DNA of 64,000 nt, taken from Acholeplasma laidlawii. Its GTDB lineage: Bacteria; Bacillota_I; Bacilli_A; Acholeplasmatales; Acholeplasmataceae. The notes beneath the pieces are model-generated. The model was given only the letters and a program-made list of their open reading frames with translations. It was not told the DNA's origin and made no database searches. Of this stretch, positions 17,942 through 27,181 are shown piece by piece (position 1 is the first letter of the stretch; each line of letters begins with the position of its first letter). Location: assembly GCF_015709225.1 (NCBI RefSeq), contig NZ_JADNRS010000029.1, forward strand, positions 62,001 through 126,000. Direction: 5' to 3'. The position numbers and the translations under genes are program-made.

Positions 17942-19177
17942 ATGCCAAACAAAATATTATTAGAAAAATATGCAAGACTTGCAGTAGTTACAGGTGCAAA
18001 CGTACAACCTGGACAAGTAGTTGTCTTACGTACATCAACAGAAGCTGTTGAATTAACAAGAGAAGTAGCAAAACAAGCATACATTGCTGGTGCTAAAAAA
18101 GTCCATATCATTTGGGGTGATGAAATTGTTTCTAAACACTCATATGATTATGCAACAACAGAAAATTTAAAAGAAATGCCACAATGGTCTATTGATCAAT
18201 ACAAATATTATGTAGATCAAAATGCAGCATTTATTTCTATTGTTTCACCGATTCCTAATGCATTAGCTGGTGTTGATAGCAAGAAAATGCAAGAAGTTAT
18301 GATTGAATCTTCTAAAATGCTTAAGTTCTTCCGAGAACATACGATGGGTAATAAATCACAATGGACAATTGTTGCAGCATCCAACCCAAGTTGGGCTAAA
18401 AAATTATTCCCTAATTTACAAGTTGAAAATGGTATTGAAAAATTATGGGATGCAATCTTTAGTGCTTGTAGAGTGAGAATTGATAATGATCCAGTACAAG
18501 ATTGGGTTAAACATAACGAATACTTAAGAAGAAACAATAAAATATTAAATGATTCAAACTTTAAATCTCTACATTTTACAAACAGTTTAGGTACAGACCT
18601 TGTTGTTGAACTTATTGAAGATCATGTGTGGGCTGGTGGTAGTGAAAAAGCTGGTAACGGTGTAGTATTTAACCCAAATATCCCAACTGAAGAATCATTT
18701 ACAATGCCATACAAATTTGGTACTCAAGGTAAAGTAGTAGCAACTAAACCATTAAACAATTCAGGTGTAATTATTGAAGATTTCTGGTTAGAATTTAAAG
18801 ATGGTAAAGTCGTTGATTTTGATGCTCGTGTAGAAAAAGATGCACTAAAGAATATCTTAGACTTTGATGCAAACTCAAGATATATTGGTGAAATTGCTCT
18901 TATTTCACATAATTCACCAATCTCAAATATGGATATTTTATTCTTAAACACTTTATTTGATGAAAACGCAAGTTGCCATATGGCACTAGGTCGTGCATAT
19001 CCAATGAACATTAAAAATGGTAACCAAACATCAATTGAAGAACTAGAAAAGAAGGGTTACAATAACTCTATGACACATGTTGACTTCATGTTTGGTTCTA
19101 AAGACTTAAAAATTGTAGGTACAAAACAGGACGGCACTAAAGTTGTAGTCTTTGAAGATGGCAATTTTGTTATTTAA
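17942..19177 (+). CDS. M29-family metallo-aminopeptidase (PepS/AmpS type)
   Basis: Cytoplasmic peptidase that removes N-terminal residues from peptides. The 411-residue protein matches the M29 layout: an N-terminal AVVTGANVQPGQVVVLRTS domain, EEWH-like region GSEKAGNGVVFNPNIPTEESFT, and the C-terminal metal-ligand stretch MTHVDFMFGSKDL. Two further segments fit, HNSPISN and ASCHMALGRAYP. AAGGTG lies just before the ATG, only 3 bases after the dnaE stop, so the two genes probably share an mRNA. Family members need cobalt, zinc or manganese. Metal ligands were recognised by pattern only. Confidence 0.9.
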   Translation: MPNKILLEKYARLAVVTGANVQPGQVVVLRTSTEAVELTREVAKQAYIAGAKKVHIIWGDEIVSKHSYDYATTENLKEMPQWSIDQYKYYVDQNAAFISIVSPIPNALAGVDSKKMQEVMIESSKMLKFFREHTMGNKSQWTIVAASNPSWAKKLFPNLQVENGIEKLWDAIFSACRVRIDNDPVQDWVKHNEYLRRNNKILNDSNFKSLHFTNSLGTDLVVELIEDHVWAGGSEKAGNGVVFNPNIPTEESFTMPYKFGTQGKVVATKPLNNSGVIIEDFWLEFKDGKVVDFDARVEKDALKNILDFDANSRYIGEIALISHNSPISNMDILFLNTLFDENASCHMALGRAYPMNIKNGNQTSIEELEKKGYNNSMTHVDFMFGSKDLKIVGTKQDGTKVVVFEDGNFVI

Positions 19178-19207
19178 CACATAAAGCAAAGTCTTAAAGC
19201 ACATAGT

Positions 19208-19236
19208 TTGAATATATTTCGAATTCGTAATATCAT
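19208..19236 (+). promoter_or_regulatory. Promoter of the FMN reductase gene
   Basis: TTGAAT (19208-19213), 17-base spacer, TATCAT (19231-19236). Spacing is ideal and both boxes differ little from consensus. Confidence 0.6.
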
Positions 19237-19275
19237 AGATACATGAAAATAGATTATGAAGGAGATACAAAAATT

Positions 19276-19854
19276 ATGAGTTTGAAAATAGGTATTATTA
19301 TTGCTTCTGTTAGAGAAGGAAGAAACGGAAAAGTTGTCGCTGATTGGGTTTTAGAAAACGGACAAAAAAGAAATGACAAAGATGTTACGTATGAATTAGT
19401 AGATTTAAAATCATTTGATTTACCACTATTAGGTGCTACACCAACTGAAAGTCAAGGAATCGCTTTAAAGAACTGGAGCGAAACAATGGCATCATATGAC
19501 GGTTACATCTTAGTAACACCAGAATACAACCACGTTGTACCAGGTGCATTAGTGAATGCATTTAACTTCTTAAATGCTGAAGTTAACAACAAAGCATTAG
19601 CATTCGTAGGTTATGGTTTCTTAGGGGCTGCTCGTGGTATTGTAAGCTTTAGAGCACACTTAGCATACCAACAAGTTGCTATGACACAACAACAAATCAA
19701 CATTTCATTTGTATCAGACTTTAAAAATGCAATGACACCTGATCAAGAATTTGCACCAGGCTCATGGCATACTCCGGAACTAGAAGCGTTATTTACACAA
19801 TTACTAGGCTGGTCAAAAGCATTAAAAGCTTTACGCAACGGCGAAATTAAATAA
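19276..19854 (+). CDS. NAD(P)H-dependent FMN reductase
   Basis: Flavodoxin-fold oxidoreductase of 193 residues. The first strand and phosphate loop (IGIIIASVREGRNGKVVADW) and the PEYNHVVPGALVNAFNFL segment are hallmarks of the NADPH-dependent FMN reductase family (azoreductase/chromate-reductase relatives). ATG 19276 is preceded by GAAGGAGA; an upstream in-frame ATG at 19243 would add 11 unlikely residues. It has its own promoter and terminator, so it is monocistronic. The family is usually dimeric and reduces quinones, azo compounds or free FMN; the physiological substrate is unknown. Confidence 0.88.
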   Translation: MSLKIGIIIASVREGRNGKVVADWVLENGQKRNDKDVTYELVDLKSFDLPLLGATPTESQGIALKNWSETMASYDGYILVTPEYNHVVPGALVNAFNFLNAEVNNKALAFVGYGFLGAARGIVSFRAHLAYQQVAMTQQQINISFVSDFKNAMTPDQEFAPGSWHTPELEALFTQLLGWSKALKALRNGEIK

Positions 19855-19865
19855 TTTATATATTA

Positions 19866-19904
19866 AAAACGAATCCTAAAAATTTCAAGGATTCGTTTTT
19901 TTTA
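19866..19904. terminator. Terminator shared by convergent genes
   Basis: Perfect 12-bp stem AAAACGAATCCT (19866-19877) with AGGATTCGTTTT (19888-19899), T run on the plus strand. On the minus strand the A-rich left side gives some T residues, so it may also serve the convergent DUF1801 gene. Confidence 0.85.
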
Positions 19905-20243
19905 TAGATGAAGTGCAAGTTTAATTATTTTTTCTATAAGTATAAGATCGAGTGGTTTAGATAATGGAAACTGGATTGTGCCTTTAGATACTTTATAGGA
20001 TTGTAATTCCTCTTTAGAGCGTTTAATCACATCCGATATTGGTCCATAGATACCGACATGATTAGTAAATCCTCCAATATAGCAGGTATATCTATTTAGT
20101 TTATAAGCTAATAATCCGTAAGCTGAGTACTCTTGAATATTTGGATTTAAACTCAAAATAAGTGCACGCATTGTTTCGACATAGTCTAGAGATTTACCGC
20201 TAAGACTATTTAAATAACTTTCTACAGATTCAAAATTTGCCAC
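19902..20243 (-). CDS. DUF1801-family protein, function unknown
   Basis: A 113-residue soluble protein beginning MANFESVESYLNSLSGKSLDYVETMR and containing EYSAYGLLAYKLNR and YIGGFTNHVGIYGP. This matches the small DUF1801 (YdhG-like) alpha/beta family, for which no biochemical role is firmly known. I place the start at the GTG at 20243 because AGAGGTGG lies 5-6 bases upstream; the in-frame ATG at 20267 has no ribosome site and would include that sequence as coding. It converges on the FMN reductase gene. Confidence 0.7.
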   Translation of the reverse strand: MANFESVESYLNSLSGKSLDYVETMRALILSLNPNIQEYSAYGLLAYKLNRYTCYIGGFTNHVGIYGPISDVIKRSKEELQSYKVSKGTIQFPLSKPLDLILIEKIIKLALHL

Positions 20244-20294
20244 AAAAACCACCTCTTTTACTGACATATTACCATATTTTTTAAAAGTATATAA

Positions 20295-20321
20295 AAAAAC
20301 TCCTTTGGATTAAAAAGGAGT
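20295..20321 (-). terminator. Terminator of the lactonase gene
   Basis: AAACTCCTTT (20295-20304) pairs with AAAGGAGTTT (20312-20321). Read on the minus strand it is followed by a run of seven T. Confidence 0.8.
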
Positions 20322-20330
20322 TTATAGGTA

Positions 20331-21254
20331 TTATGTAGTAAATACAATACAACTTGGTTCTGGAATATTTATAGTTTTAAGAAATTTAAGTGCGCCTGTT
20401 TCTTGATTGCGTTCAAAGATAGCAACATTATTTGAATGCATATTACCTACCATTAAATGAGATTCATCTAATGAGATATTAAAATCTCTTGGATGTTTTC
20501 CGTTGGTATTATAAATACGTTTTTGACGTAATGAACCGTCTTCTAAAACTTCAAAGTGCGTGATAGCATCAAATCCTCTATTAGAAACATATAAGTGTTT
20601 ACCATTTTCTGTAATACGAATAGCAGCACCACTAATACCTTGGAAATTTTTATCTAAGGTTTTATATTTTTTAACAAAATCTAATTTCTCATTAAATGCA
20701 TAGATTTCACGAGAGTGTTCTGTTAAACAATAAACAAACCCTTTATCGGATACGACTAAGTGTCTTGGTCCTACACCTTTATGAAGCGTTAAATCTTTTT
20801 TAGGTACCAACTTTAGGTCACTACCAATTGTATAGGTAAAAATCGTATCTAAACCTAGATCACAAACAAATAATGTTTGGCTAGCACTGTCATAATAAGC
20901 TTGATGTGCATGAGAACCAGTTGGATAAATAATTGATTGGATCTTTTTGGTTAATGTACCATCAAATTTATAAGTAGAGATTTGGCCAGAATGATAGTTT
21001 GCTGTAAAGATCATTTCCAATGTAGGTTCATAAAACAAATGACAAGGACTACTATATTCAGTGTGATCTTCATATATTAGTGTATCGCCTTGATAAATCT
21101 CAATCCCACCATGTGCGATTGTAAATAAATAACCATCTTGAATTGTAAAATAGGTAGGGTTGAATAATTTTTGATGTAAAGAAACTTTGCCCTCATCGAC
21201 TAGATATATACCCTCTGAAGTGTTTCTTGTATAAGTTCCAACTAAAAATTTCAT
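20331..21254 (-). CDS. Lactonase-family seven-bladed beta-propeller protein
   Basis: The 307-residue product matches the lactonase/YbhE (PF10282) family: it opens MKFLVGTYTRNTSEGIYL and has the segments GSHAHQAYYD, VGPRHLVVSDKGFVYCLTE, HLYVSNRGFDAITHF and KHPRDFNISLDESHLMVGN, the conserved inner-groove residues of the propeller. E. coli YbhE is 6-phosphogluconolactonase; many family members are uncharacterised. No signal peptide, so cytoplasmic. ATG 21254 is preceded by GAGGATG; an upstream in-frame TTG at 21266 is unlikely. No pentose-phosphate oxidative gene is adjacent, so the exact lactone is open. Confidence 0.8.
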   Translation of the reverse strand: MKFLVGTYTRNTSEGIYLVDEGKVSLHQKLFNPTYFTIQDGYLFTIAHGGIEIYQGDTLIYEDHTEYSSPCHLFYEPTLEMIFTANYHSGQISTYKFDGTLTKKIQSIIYPTGSHAHQAYYDSASQTLFVCDLGLDTIFTYTIGSDLKLVPKKDLTLHKGVGPRHLVVSDKGFVYCLTEHSREIYAFNEKLDFVKKYKTLDKNFQGISGAAIRITENGKHLYVSNRGFDAITHFEVLEDGSLRQKRIYNTNGKHPRDFNISLDESHLMVGNMHSNNVAIFERNQETGALKFLKTINIPEPSCIVFTT

Positions 21255-21392
21255 AATCATCCTCAACTTTCAACAACTATTATATCACGTATTACATAGT
21301 GGATAAACACTAGAAATTCTTAATATTTTAATTAATACTTTGAAGTTAAAACTTTTTCGATATCAAAACACTAGACAATAGATATTTTGTGA

Positions 21393-21398
21393 TATAAT
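21393..21398 (+). promoter_or_regulatory. Extended -10 of acpP
   Basis: TATAAT preceded by TGA (TGn motif), 40 bases before the acpP ATG. AGGAGG ribosome site at about 21424-21429. No clear -35. Confidence 0.6.
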
Positions 21399-21437
21399 GA
21401 ACTGTACAAATTAGGAAAACTGTAGGAGGTTTTTAAT

Positions 21438-21668
21438 ATGGATATTTTTGATAAAGTCAAAGGACTTATCGTTGATGAACTTGCAGTAGATGCATCTTTA
21501 GTAAATCCTGATGCTAGATTAGTAGAAGATTTAGGCGCAGATTCAATCGATGCTGTAGAGTTAATCATGACTGTAGAAGACGCATTCTCAATTGAAATTT
21601 CAGACGAAGTTCTACAAAATATCAAAACTGTGAATGATTTGGTTTCATATATCAAAGACAATCAATAG
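21438..21668 (+). CDS. acpP: Acyl carrier protein
   Basis: Acidic 76-residue carrier of fatty acyl chains. Ser36 in DLGADSIDAVELIM is the phosphopantetheine site, at the same residue number as in E. coli ACP. The four-helix pattern, acidic helix II (EDAFSIEISDEVL) and length are all normal. AGGAGG precedes the ATG. It is monocistronic with its own promoter and terminator. It would feed PlsX, also encoded in this window. Confidence 0.95.
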   Translation: MDIFDKVKGLIVDELAVDASLVNPDARLVEDLGADSIDAVELIMTVEDAFSIEISDEVLQNIKTVNDLVSYIKDNQ

Positions 21669-21670
21669 TA

Positions 21671-21703
21671 AAAATCATCTCCTCTATAGAGGGGATTTTT
21701 TTT
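21671..21703 (+). terminator. Terminator after acpP
   Basis: CCTCTA with TAGAGG as core, extended by AAATC/GATTT with a small bulge, then eight T. Confidence 0.8.
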
Positions 21704-21706
21704 ACA

Positions 21707-21735
21707 TTGAAAAAAGACCTAGAATTGTATATAAT
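21707..21735 (+). promoter_or_regulatory. Promoter of leuS
   Basis: TTGAAA (21707-21712), 17-base spacer, TATAAT (21730-21735). The transcript would start near 21742, leaving no room for a T-box leader before leuS. Confidence 0.75.
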
Positions 21736-21760
21736 AGAGTGAATGAGTGAGGTTAAGAAT

Positions 21761-24172
21761 ATGCATAAATATGAACACAGAAAAATAGAAGAAAAATGGC
21801 AAAAACATTGGTTAGACAATAAGTTGTTTAAAACTAAAAACGATAGATTTCATGAGAAATACTATGTTTTAGATATGTTTCCATACCCTTCAGCCTCAGG
21901 ACTACATGTAGGGCACATCGAAGGATATACAGCAACAGATATCATGTCACGTTTTAAACGTATGCAAGGATATAATGTGTTACATCCAATGGGGTGGGAT
22001 GCATATGGGTTACCTTCTGAACAATATGCCCTTGCAACCGGAAAAGATCCGAAATCTTTCACATACCAAAATATTAGTAATTTCAAAAGACAAATTATTG
22101 AAATGGGTAAAGGTGTAGATTGGGATAAAGAACTAGCTACAACAGACCCTGAGTATTTTAAATGGACTCAGTGGATTTTTAAACGTCTTTATGAAAAGGG
22201 GTTAGCGGTCTTAAAAGATGTTGAAGTCAATTGGTGTGAAGGTTTAGGTACAGTACTTGCTAATGATGAAATAGAAATCATTAATGGACAAATGGTATCT
22301 GAACGCGGACACTATCCAGTTATTAAAAAGCCGATGCGCCAATGGGTATTAAGAATTACTGAATATGCAGATCGATTACTTGATGATCTTGCTTTAGTAG
22401 ATTGGCCTGAAAATTTAAAAGAAATGCAACGCAACTGGATTGGAAAATCTAGTGGCGCCGTAATTGAATTTCAAGTGGCATCGACAGATTACAAATTTGA
22501 AATATTTACGACAAGACCAGATACCATTTACGGTGTAACTTACTGTGTACTTTCACCAGAACATCCGCTTGTAGAAAAAATCGTGACTAAAGATGAAGAA
22601 AAAGATGTTTTAAAATACATTGAACAAACGAAAATGAAGTCTGATTTAGATCGTATTGCAGATAAAACTAAAACAGGTGTTTTTACTGGTGCATTTGCAA
22701 AACACCCTCTAACAAACCAATTGATTCCGATTTGGATTGGTGACTATGTACTACCTCAATATGGTATGGGTGCAGTTATGGCAGTTCCTGCACATGATGA
22801 CAGAGACTATGATTTTGCGATGCAATATGGTTTAAATATTATAGAAGTTATTAAGGGTGGTAGTGAAGGTGCGTATACTGGAGATGGTATTCATCATCAC
22901 TCCGGTATCATTGATGGATTGTATAATGATGAGGCTATTGAAAAAATAACTAAACATTTAGAAGATCGTAAAAAAGGGTATAAACACCATACTTATAAAT
23001 TAAGAGATTGGGTTTTTAGTCGTCAAAGATATTGGGGCGAACCATTCCCTGTAATTTATGATGAAGATGGACAAATTCATTTAGTACCAGATGACGAATT
23101 ACCACTGGAATTACCTTATCTTGAATTTATTAAACCAAGTGGAACTGGTGAATCACCACTGGCTAACGCACATGATTGGTTATATGTTGATATTAACGGT
23201 AAAAAAGGTAGACGTGATACAAACACTATGCCGCAACTTGCAGGCTCAAGTTGGTATTACATTGGTTATATTCTTAAATCTAATTTAGGTTATATTCCAT
23301 TAGATTCTAAAGAAGCTAAAGCAGTACTTGATCAGTTCTTACCAGTTGATCTTTATGTTGGTGGAACAGAACATGCAGTAGGTCACTTACTTTATGCAAG
23401 ATTCTGGCATAAATTCTTCTATGATCTAGGATTTGTAAGTTCCAAAGAACCGTTCATGAAACTTGTAAACCAAGGTATGATTTTAGGTGCTGACCACTCT
23501 AAGATGAGTAAATCAAAGGGAAATAGTGTCTCACCTGATGACTTTATTCAAAGTCATGGTGCAGATTCTTTAAGATTATTTGAGATGTTCATGGGGCCTT
23601 TAGAAGCTGAAAAACCATGGAGTAATGAGGGATTAGATGGTGCTAAGCGTTTCTTAGACCGTGTTTGGAGAATGTTTGATTTTGAAATTATACAACAACC
23701 AGTAGAGTCACTACAAACCGTTTATCACCAAACTGTAAAAAAAGTTACAGAAGATTATGAAAAGTTAGCATTTAATACGGCAATCTCTCAAATGATGATT
23801 TTTGTAAATGAAGTCTATAAGACCAAAGTGATTGGTGCTGCTCAAGCAAGAGGGTTCTTAAAATTATTAAATCCAATTGCACCTCACTTAACAGAAGAAA
23901 TTAACGAGACCGTGTTAAAACATCATGAAGATTTAGTTTATTCTGAATGGCCAACTTATGATGAATCATTCTTAATTGAAACAGAAGTTGAAGTAGCTAT
24001 CCAAGTAAATGGAAAACTACGTGGTAGACTTCAAGTGAAAAAAGATATGGTGGAAGAAGATCTTAAAAAACTAGCGCTTGAACACGAGAATGTCATCAAG
24101 CACGTTGAAGGATTAACAATTGTTAAAGTCATTGTTATACCAAATAAGATTGTAAATATCGTTGTAAGATAA
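21761..24172 (+). CDS. leuS: Leucyl-tRNA synthetase
   Basis: Class I synthetase that charges tRNA-Leu; a tRNA-Leu(GAG) gene lies in this window. HIGH motif within [14 protein letters not shown]1 editing domain with [12 protein letters not shown] and [15 protein letters not shown] motif [14 protein letters not shown], and a C-terminal anticodon-binding and LeuRS-specific region ending [15 protein letters not shown] choose ATG 21761 (803 aa), 8 bases after GTGAGG; the upstream ATG 21743 lies on the expected transcription start. The length and domain order are normal. Confidence 0.96.
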   Translation: MHKYEHRKIEEKWQKHWLDNKLFKTKNDRFHEKYYVLDMFPYPSASGLHVGHIEGYTATDIMSRFKRMQGYNVLHPMGWDAYGLPSEQYALATGKDPKSFTYQNISNFKRQIIEMGKGVDWDKELATTDPEYFKWTQWIFKRLYEKGLAVLKDVEVNWCEGLGTVLANDEIEIINGQMVSERGHYPVIKKPMRQWVLRITEYADRLLDDLALVDWPENLKEMQRNWIGKSSGAVIEFQVASTDYKFEIFTTRPDTIYGVTYCVLSPEHPLVEKIVTKDEEKDVLKYIEQTKMKSDLDRIADKTKTGVFTGAFAKHPLTNQLIPIWIGDYVLPQYGMGAVMAVPAHDDRDYDFAMQYGLNIIEVIKGGSEGAYTGDGIHHHSGIIDGLYNDEAIEKITKHLEDRKKGYKHHTYKLRDWVFSRQRYWGEPFPVIYDEDGQIHLVPDDELPLELPYLEFIKPSGTGESPLANAHDWLYVDINGKKGRRDTNTMPQLAGSSWYYIGYILKSNLGYIPLDSKEAKAVLDQFLPVDLYVGGTEHAVGHLLYARFWHKFFYDLGFVSSKEPFMKLVNQGMILGADHSKMSKSKGNSVSPDDFIQSHGADSLRLFEMFMGPLEAEKPWSNEGLDGAKRFLDRVWRMFDFEIIQQPVESLQTVYHQTVKKVTEDYEKLAFNTAISQMMIFVNEVYKTKVIGAAQARGFLKLLNPIAPHLTEEINETVLKHHEDLVYSEWPTYDESFLIETEVEVAIQVNGKLRGRLQVKKDMVEEDLKKLALEHENVIKHVEGLTIVKVIVIPNKIVNIVVR

Positions 24173-24182
24173 AAAACCAAGT

Positions 24183-24234
24183 GTGCTTCTATTTAAAATC
24201 ATATTAAGTGATATAAATAGAAGCACTTTTTATT
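24183..24234 (+). terminator. Terminator after leuS
   Basis: GTGCTTCTATTTA (24183-24195) pairs with TAAATAGAAGCAC (24214-24226) over 13 bp, then TTTTTATT. Confidence 0.88.
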
Positions 24235-24303
24235 ATATGAAATATAAAAAAATAAATGTTTATAAAGTATAATAGATTTAAAACGTAGAGTAAGGGGATT
24301 TGT

Positions 24304-24831
24304 ATGGCAAAATTTATCTTAATTAGACACGCAGAACCAAGATATGATGAAGTAGACGAAAGAGGCTACTTTGGTATGGGTCACGAACTAGGCAGGTTAA
24401 CTGAAAATGGTGAACAACAAGCCGAATTTAGAGGAAGTGATACCTCTTTATTAGGTGCAGATATCATTATTTCATCACCCTATACAAGAGCACTTCAAAC
24501 AGCAGCCACCATCTCAAGATTAACAAATATTAAGTTAAGGGTAGAAAATGATTTACATGAGTGGATGCCCGATATGACACATACTTATAAAATTGATGAT
24601 TTTAGAAAACTTTATCAAGAATACCGTGATTCAAAAGGTATTAGAAATGAATCTACAATATATAATTGGGAAACATATGAACACTTAAAGACTAGGTTAT
24701 TTAGTGTTTTAGATAAGTATAAACATTTAGATAAAGTCATAGTAGTATGTCATGGACTTATTATGTCAGCCGCAGGTGAATTTGAGCAATTATTTGATTT
24801 TGTAGAAAAATTAGAAATTGATTATAAATAA
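24304..24831 (+). CDS. Histidine-phosphatase-superfamily protein
   Basis: A 175-residue member of the phosphoglycerate mutase-like superfamily. The N-terminal catalytic motif is LIRHAEPRYDEVDERG (RHG-type with Ala for Gly), followed by LTENGEQQAEF, SSPYTRALQTAATI and the second His in VIVVCHGLIM. The product is probably a phosphatase on a small molecule or phosphoprotein, because it lacks the insertions of true mutases. AAGGGG precedes the ATG and a TATAAT lies at about 24268-24273. The LIRHAEPRYDEVDERGYFG beginning is like uncharacterised Firmicute proteins. Confidence 0.83.
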   Translation: MAKFILIRHAEPRYDEVDERGYFGMGHELGRLTENGEQQAEFRGSDTSLLGADIIISSPYTRALQTAATISRLTNIKLRVENDLHEWMPDMTHTYKIDDFRKLYQEYRDSKGIRNESTIYNWETYEHLKTRLFSVLDKYKHLDKVIVVCHGLIMSAAGEFEQLFDFVEKLEIDYK

Positions 24832-24844
24832 TAAAATTAAAAAC

Positions 24845-24872
24845 AGAGACGATTTATCGTCTCTATTATTTA
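24845..24872. terminator. Hairpin between convergent genes
   Basis: AGAGACGA (24845-24852) pairs with TCGTCTCT (24857-24864), followed by an ATTATTT tract on the plus strand. The T tract is weak, so efficiency is uncertain. Confidence 0.55.
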
Positions 24873-24884
24873 TAGTGTATGTAT

Positions 24885-25409
24885 TTAGTATGTATAAAAA
24901 TAAATTAAGGGTGCATCTTTTTTAGTGATATGAGGAAGTCTTATGACTTCATACTTAATATCTTGTTTATCTAAAAAAGATTGTAGCGCAACTTGTTCAA
25001 TAATGCCTTCAGTATGTCCTGGGTAAGCAACAATTAAGACAAATCCTTGATGCTTTTCATGTAAGGATTTTAAAGTGTTTACAGTAGATATGTGGTGCGT
25101 TGTAATACTTTTATCACCTTTAGGTAGGTAACCTAAATTAAAGATGACACCATCATAGTTTGAGATTAGTTTTGTTATATGCTCATGTGATGTATGGTGG
25201 AATGTGATATTGTCTAAATCTTTCGTGAGTTCTCTAGTATTATCTAGTGCCTCTTGTTGAATATCAAAGGCATGTACATGTTCTATTCTAGAAGCTAAAA
25301 ACAAAGTATCATGACCATTACCACAGGTAGCATCAACAATCGTCATATGTGGTTGAATATGTTTTAATAAGATATTGTGTGCAAGATCAATTACGTTTGC
25401 TTTCTTCAT
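24885..25409 (-). CDS. mnmM: tRNA wobble-uridine methyltransferase MnmM (YtqB family)
   Basis: A 174-residue class I SAM methyltransferase: motif I VDATCGNGHDTLFLA, the acidic end of strand 2 at AFDIQQEALDNTR, and NLGYLPKGDKSITT in place of the usual catalytic NPPY-like motif. This is the PF06962/YtqB pattern. YtqB (MnmM) makes the final methylation of mnm5(s2)U in some tRNAs of Gram-positive bacteria. Its start overlaps the YtqA gene by 23 bases, the same pairing as in Bacillus, which strongly supports the call. It is the downstream gene of a two-gene operon. Confidence 0.82.
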   Translation of the reverse strand: MKKANVIDLAHNILLKHIQPHMTIVDATCGNGHDTLFLASRIEHVHAFDIQQEALDNTRELTKDLDNITFHHTSHEHITKLISNYDGVIFNLGYLPKGDKSITTHHISTVNTLKSLHEKHQGFVLIVAYPGHTEGIIEQVALQSFLDKQDIKYEVIRLPHITKKDAPLIYFYTY

Positions 25410-26331
25410 AGTAAGCTCCTTGAAATAGCCCTAATTTTCTTAATCTCTTATCAATTTCATTAGCAACAACAAACTTCTTTTTTGTCCAAAGTGGAGCGAT
25501 TAACATTTCTTCTGGTGCATCACCAGTGACACGGTGAACAATGATATCTGGTCTTAACCAAAGAAGTTGGTCAGTTGTAATATCAACATACTCTTCAAGT
25601 GTTAATAATTCCCATGGATTTTGAAGGTAATCATAACCCATCTTTGTTTTTTCCATTAAGTGAAGCATATGGATTTTAATCCCTTGAATCGGTAGCGTGT
25701 TTAAGTGTTTAACTGTTTCTAACATCATATTTTTGTCTTCTGTTGGAAGACCATTAATGATATGTACAACCACTTCAATACCACGTTTATGTAACCTTAA
25801 AACCGCATCATCAAAGGTTTTTAGGTCGTGAGCACGATTGATTAAATCACTGGTGGACTGATGTATAGTTTGAAGCCCTAGTTCAACTTGAACAGGCATT
25901 CTAGTGTTTAGTTCCTCTAAGTAGTCTAAAACATCTTCAGGTAATGAATCAGGTCTAGTACCTAATGATATCATCACAATCTTAGGATCAAGTGTAATAG
26001 CTTCTTCATATATTTCTTTTAATCTAGGCAGTGGTGCATGGGTGTTAGTGTTTGCTTGAAAGTAAGCAATATATAAGCCGTCTTTCCATTTTTTATGCAT
26101 CTGTTGTTTGATGTTTTCAAATTGTACTTTTAAAGAATCTCTTTTATCTCCGGCAAAGTCACCTGATCCCATCCAAGAACAAAAGGTGCATCCGCCGGAT
26201 GCAACTGTTCCATCAATGTTTGGGCAAGTAAAGCCTGCGTTTAAAGCAACTTTAAACACTTTTTGATTATAAGTTTTTCTGTAATAATTATTTAATGTAT
26301 TGTAATGTTTTTCTTTTGTTAGTAAGTTCAT
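25387..26331 (-). CDS. mnmL: Radical-SAM protein MnmL (YtqA family)
   Basis: The 314-residue product has the iron-sulfur/SAM loop CPNIDGTVASGGCTFCSWMG with CxxC at its end, then a TIM-barrel with AYFQANTNTHAPLPRL, VELGLQTIH and VHIINGLPTED. This is the TIGR01212/YtqA family. In B. subtilis the YtqA protein (MnmL) acts with MnmM in an MnmC-independent route to mnm5s2U at tRNA wobble position 34. The reading order (this gene then mnmM) and 23-base overlap match that partnership. ATG 26331 follows a weak GGTGAAA ribosome site. Confidence 0.8.
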   Translation of the reverse strand: MNLLTKEKHYNTLNNYYRKTYNQKVFKVALNAGFTCPNIDGTVASGGCTFCSWMGSGDFAGDKRDSLKVQFENIKQQMHKKWKDGLYIAYFQANTNTHAPLPRLKEIYEEAITLDPKIVMISLGTRPDSLPEDVLDYLEELNTRMPVQVELGLQTIHQSTSDLINRAHDLKTFDDAVLRLHKRGIEVVVHIINGLPTEDKNMMLETVKHLNTLPIQGIKIHMLHLMEKTKMGYDYLQNPWELLTLEEYVDITTDQLLWLRPDIIVHRVTGDAPEEMLIAPLWTKKKFVVANEIDKRLRKLGLFQGAYYEESKRN

Positions 26332-26403
26332 AGTTTCACCAATATTAATTTTATCATAACTGTCCTATTATGTTATAATAATTTAAGAAGGAAGTATAAT
26401 AAT

Positions 26404-27171
26404 ATGTACCAAAGATTTAAAAGAGCTCTGTTAATACCAAGTGAATTATACATATACCTAAAAGACTCATGGCTAAATGTTTGGGTTTACTTTTTTTTAA
26501 TGCTCATGCTTACTGCACTACCTTTTATGATGATAACCTGGGCAAACACGGGATTTAGTGATCGTAATAAAATAGAAATTAAAGAGCAATTTGTTGAAAA
26601 TTTAAGTGGAACACACAAAATAGTAGCTGGTGAACTTATCGTTGAACAAGAATTTTTAAATAGTGATAAATACATTAATCTAGATATCTATACGATTGGT
26701 ATTGTAAATACACCAACAAGTCCAGAATACCAAGGTATTCGCATCATTTTAATTAAAGATGGAGTGAAGTTATATACGTTTGGTGTACTAGCTAAAACAT
26801 ATAGTTATGATGAGTTAGGTCTTAGTGATTTTGATTTCTCAGATTATTCTTTAACAAACATTGATAAATTCATCAGAGGTATAAATCGCATAGCCATAGA
26901 GTATAGTGCGCCAACAAAAGTGTTTAGTAGTTTTGTTACACTCTTGTCATCAGCTATAGAACTTATATTCTTTGTAATTATTTCGGCTACTTTTTCTAGA
27001 ACACTCATTCCATTTAAATTTAAATTTAAAATAGCTGTTTATGTGTTAACACCATATGTGGTGATGAGTTTGTTTGCATTATTTTTAGGTAGTGGATTAT
27101 TTATATTTTTAGGCATCATTTTAATGATGATTTATATGCGTATAGCTTTTTTAAAGCTTAAAATGATATAG
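26404..27171 (+). CDS. DUF1189-family membrane protein
   Basis: A 255-residue integral membrane protein with one N-terminal membrane helix (WVYFFLMLMLTALPFMMITW, about residues 28-47), an extracytoplasmic region of some 120 residues with strand-like sequence, and three C-terminal helices (about 175-250). The topology and the opening RFKRALLIPSELYIYLKDSW match DUF1189. No function is established. AAGGAAG precedes the ATG, and a TATAAT at about 26372 serves as -10. It ends 10 bases before polC, which has no other visible promoter, so polC expression probably depends on this transcript. Confidence 0.7.
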   Translation: MYQRFKRALLIPSELYIYLKDSWLNVWVYFFLMLMLTALPFMMITWANTGFSDRNKIEIKEQFVENLSGTHKIVAGELIVEQEFLNSDKYINLDIYTIGIVNTPTSPEYQGIRIILIKDGVKLYTFGVLAKTYSYDELGLSDFDFSDYSLTNIDKFIRGINRIAIEYSAPTKVFSSFVTLLSSAIELIFFVIISATFSRTLIPFKFKFKIAVYVLTPYVVMSLFALFLGSGLFIFLGIILMMIYMRIAFLKLKMI

Positions 27172-27181
27172 GAGTGAAATC

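Noticed and set aside
18217-18537. Antisense ORFs of 60-110 codons opposite the M29 peptidase, nth, dnaE and other genes
   Set aside because: They lie wholly within well-conserved genes on the other strand, lack ribosome sites and show no protein motifs.
21736-21760. T-box before leuS
   Set aside because: The promoter leaves a leader of only about 20 bases and no T-box core is present.
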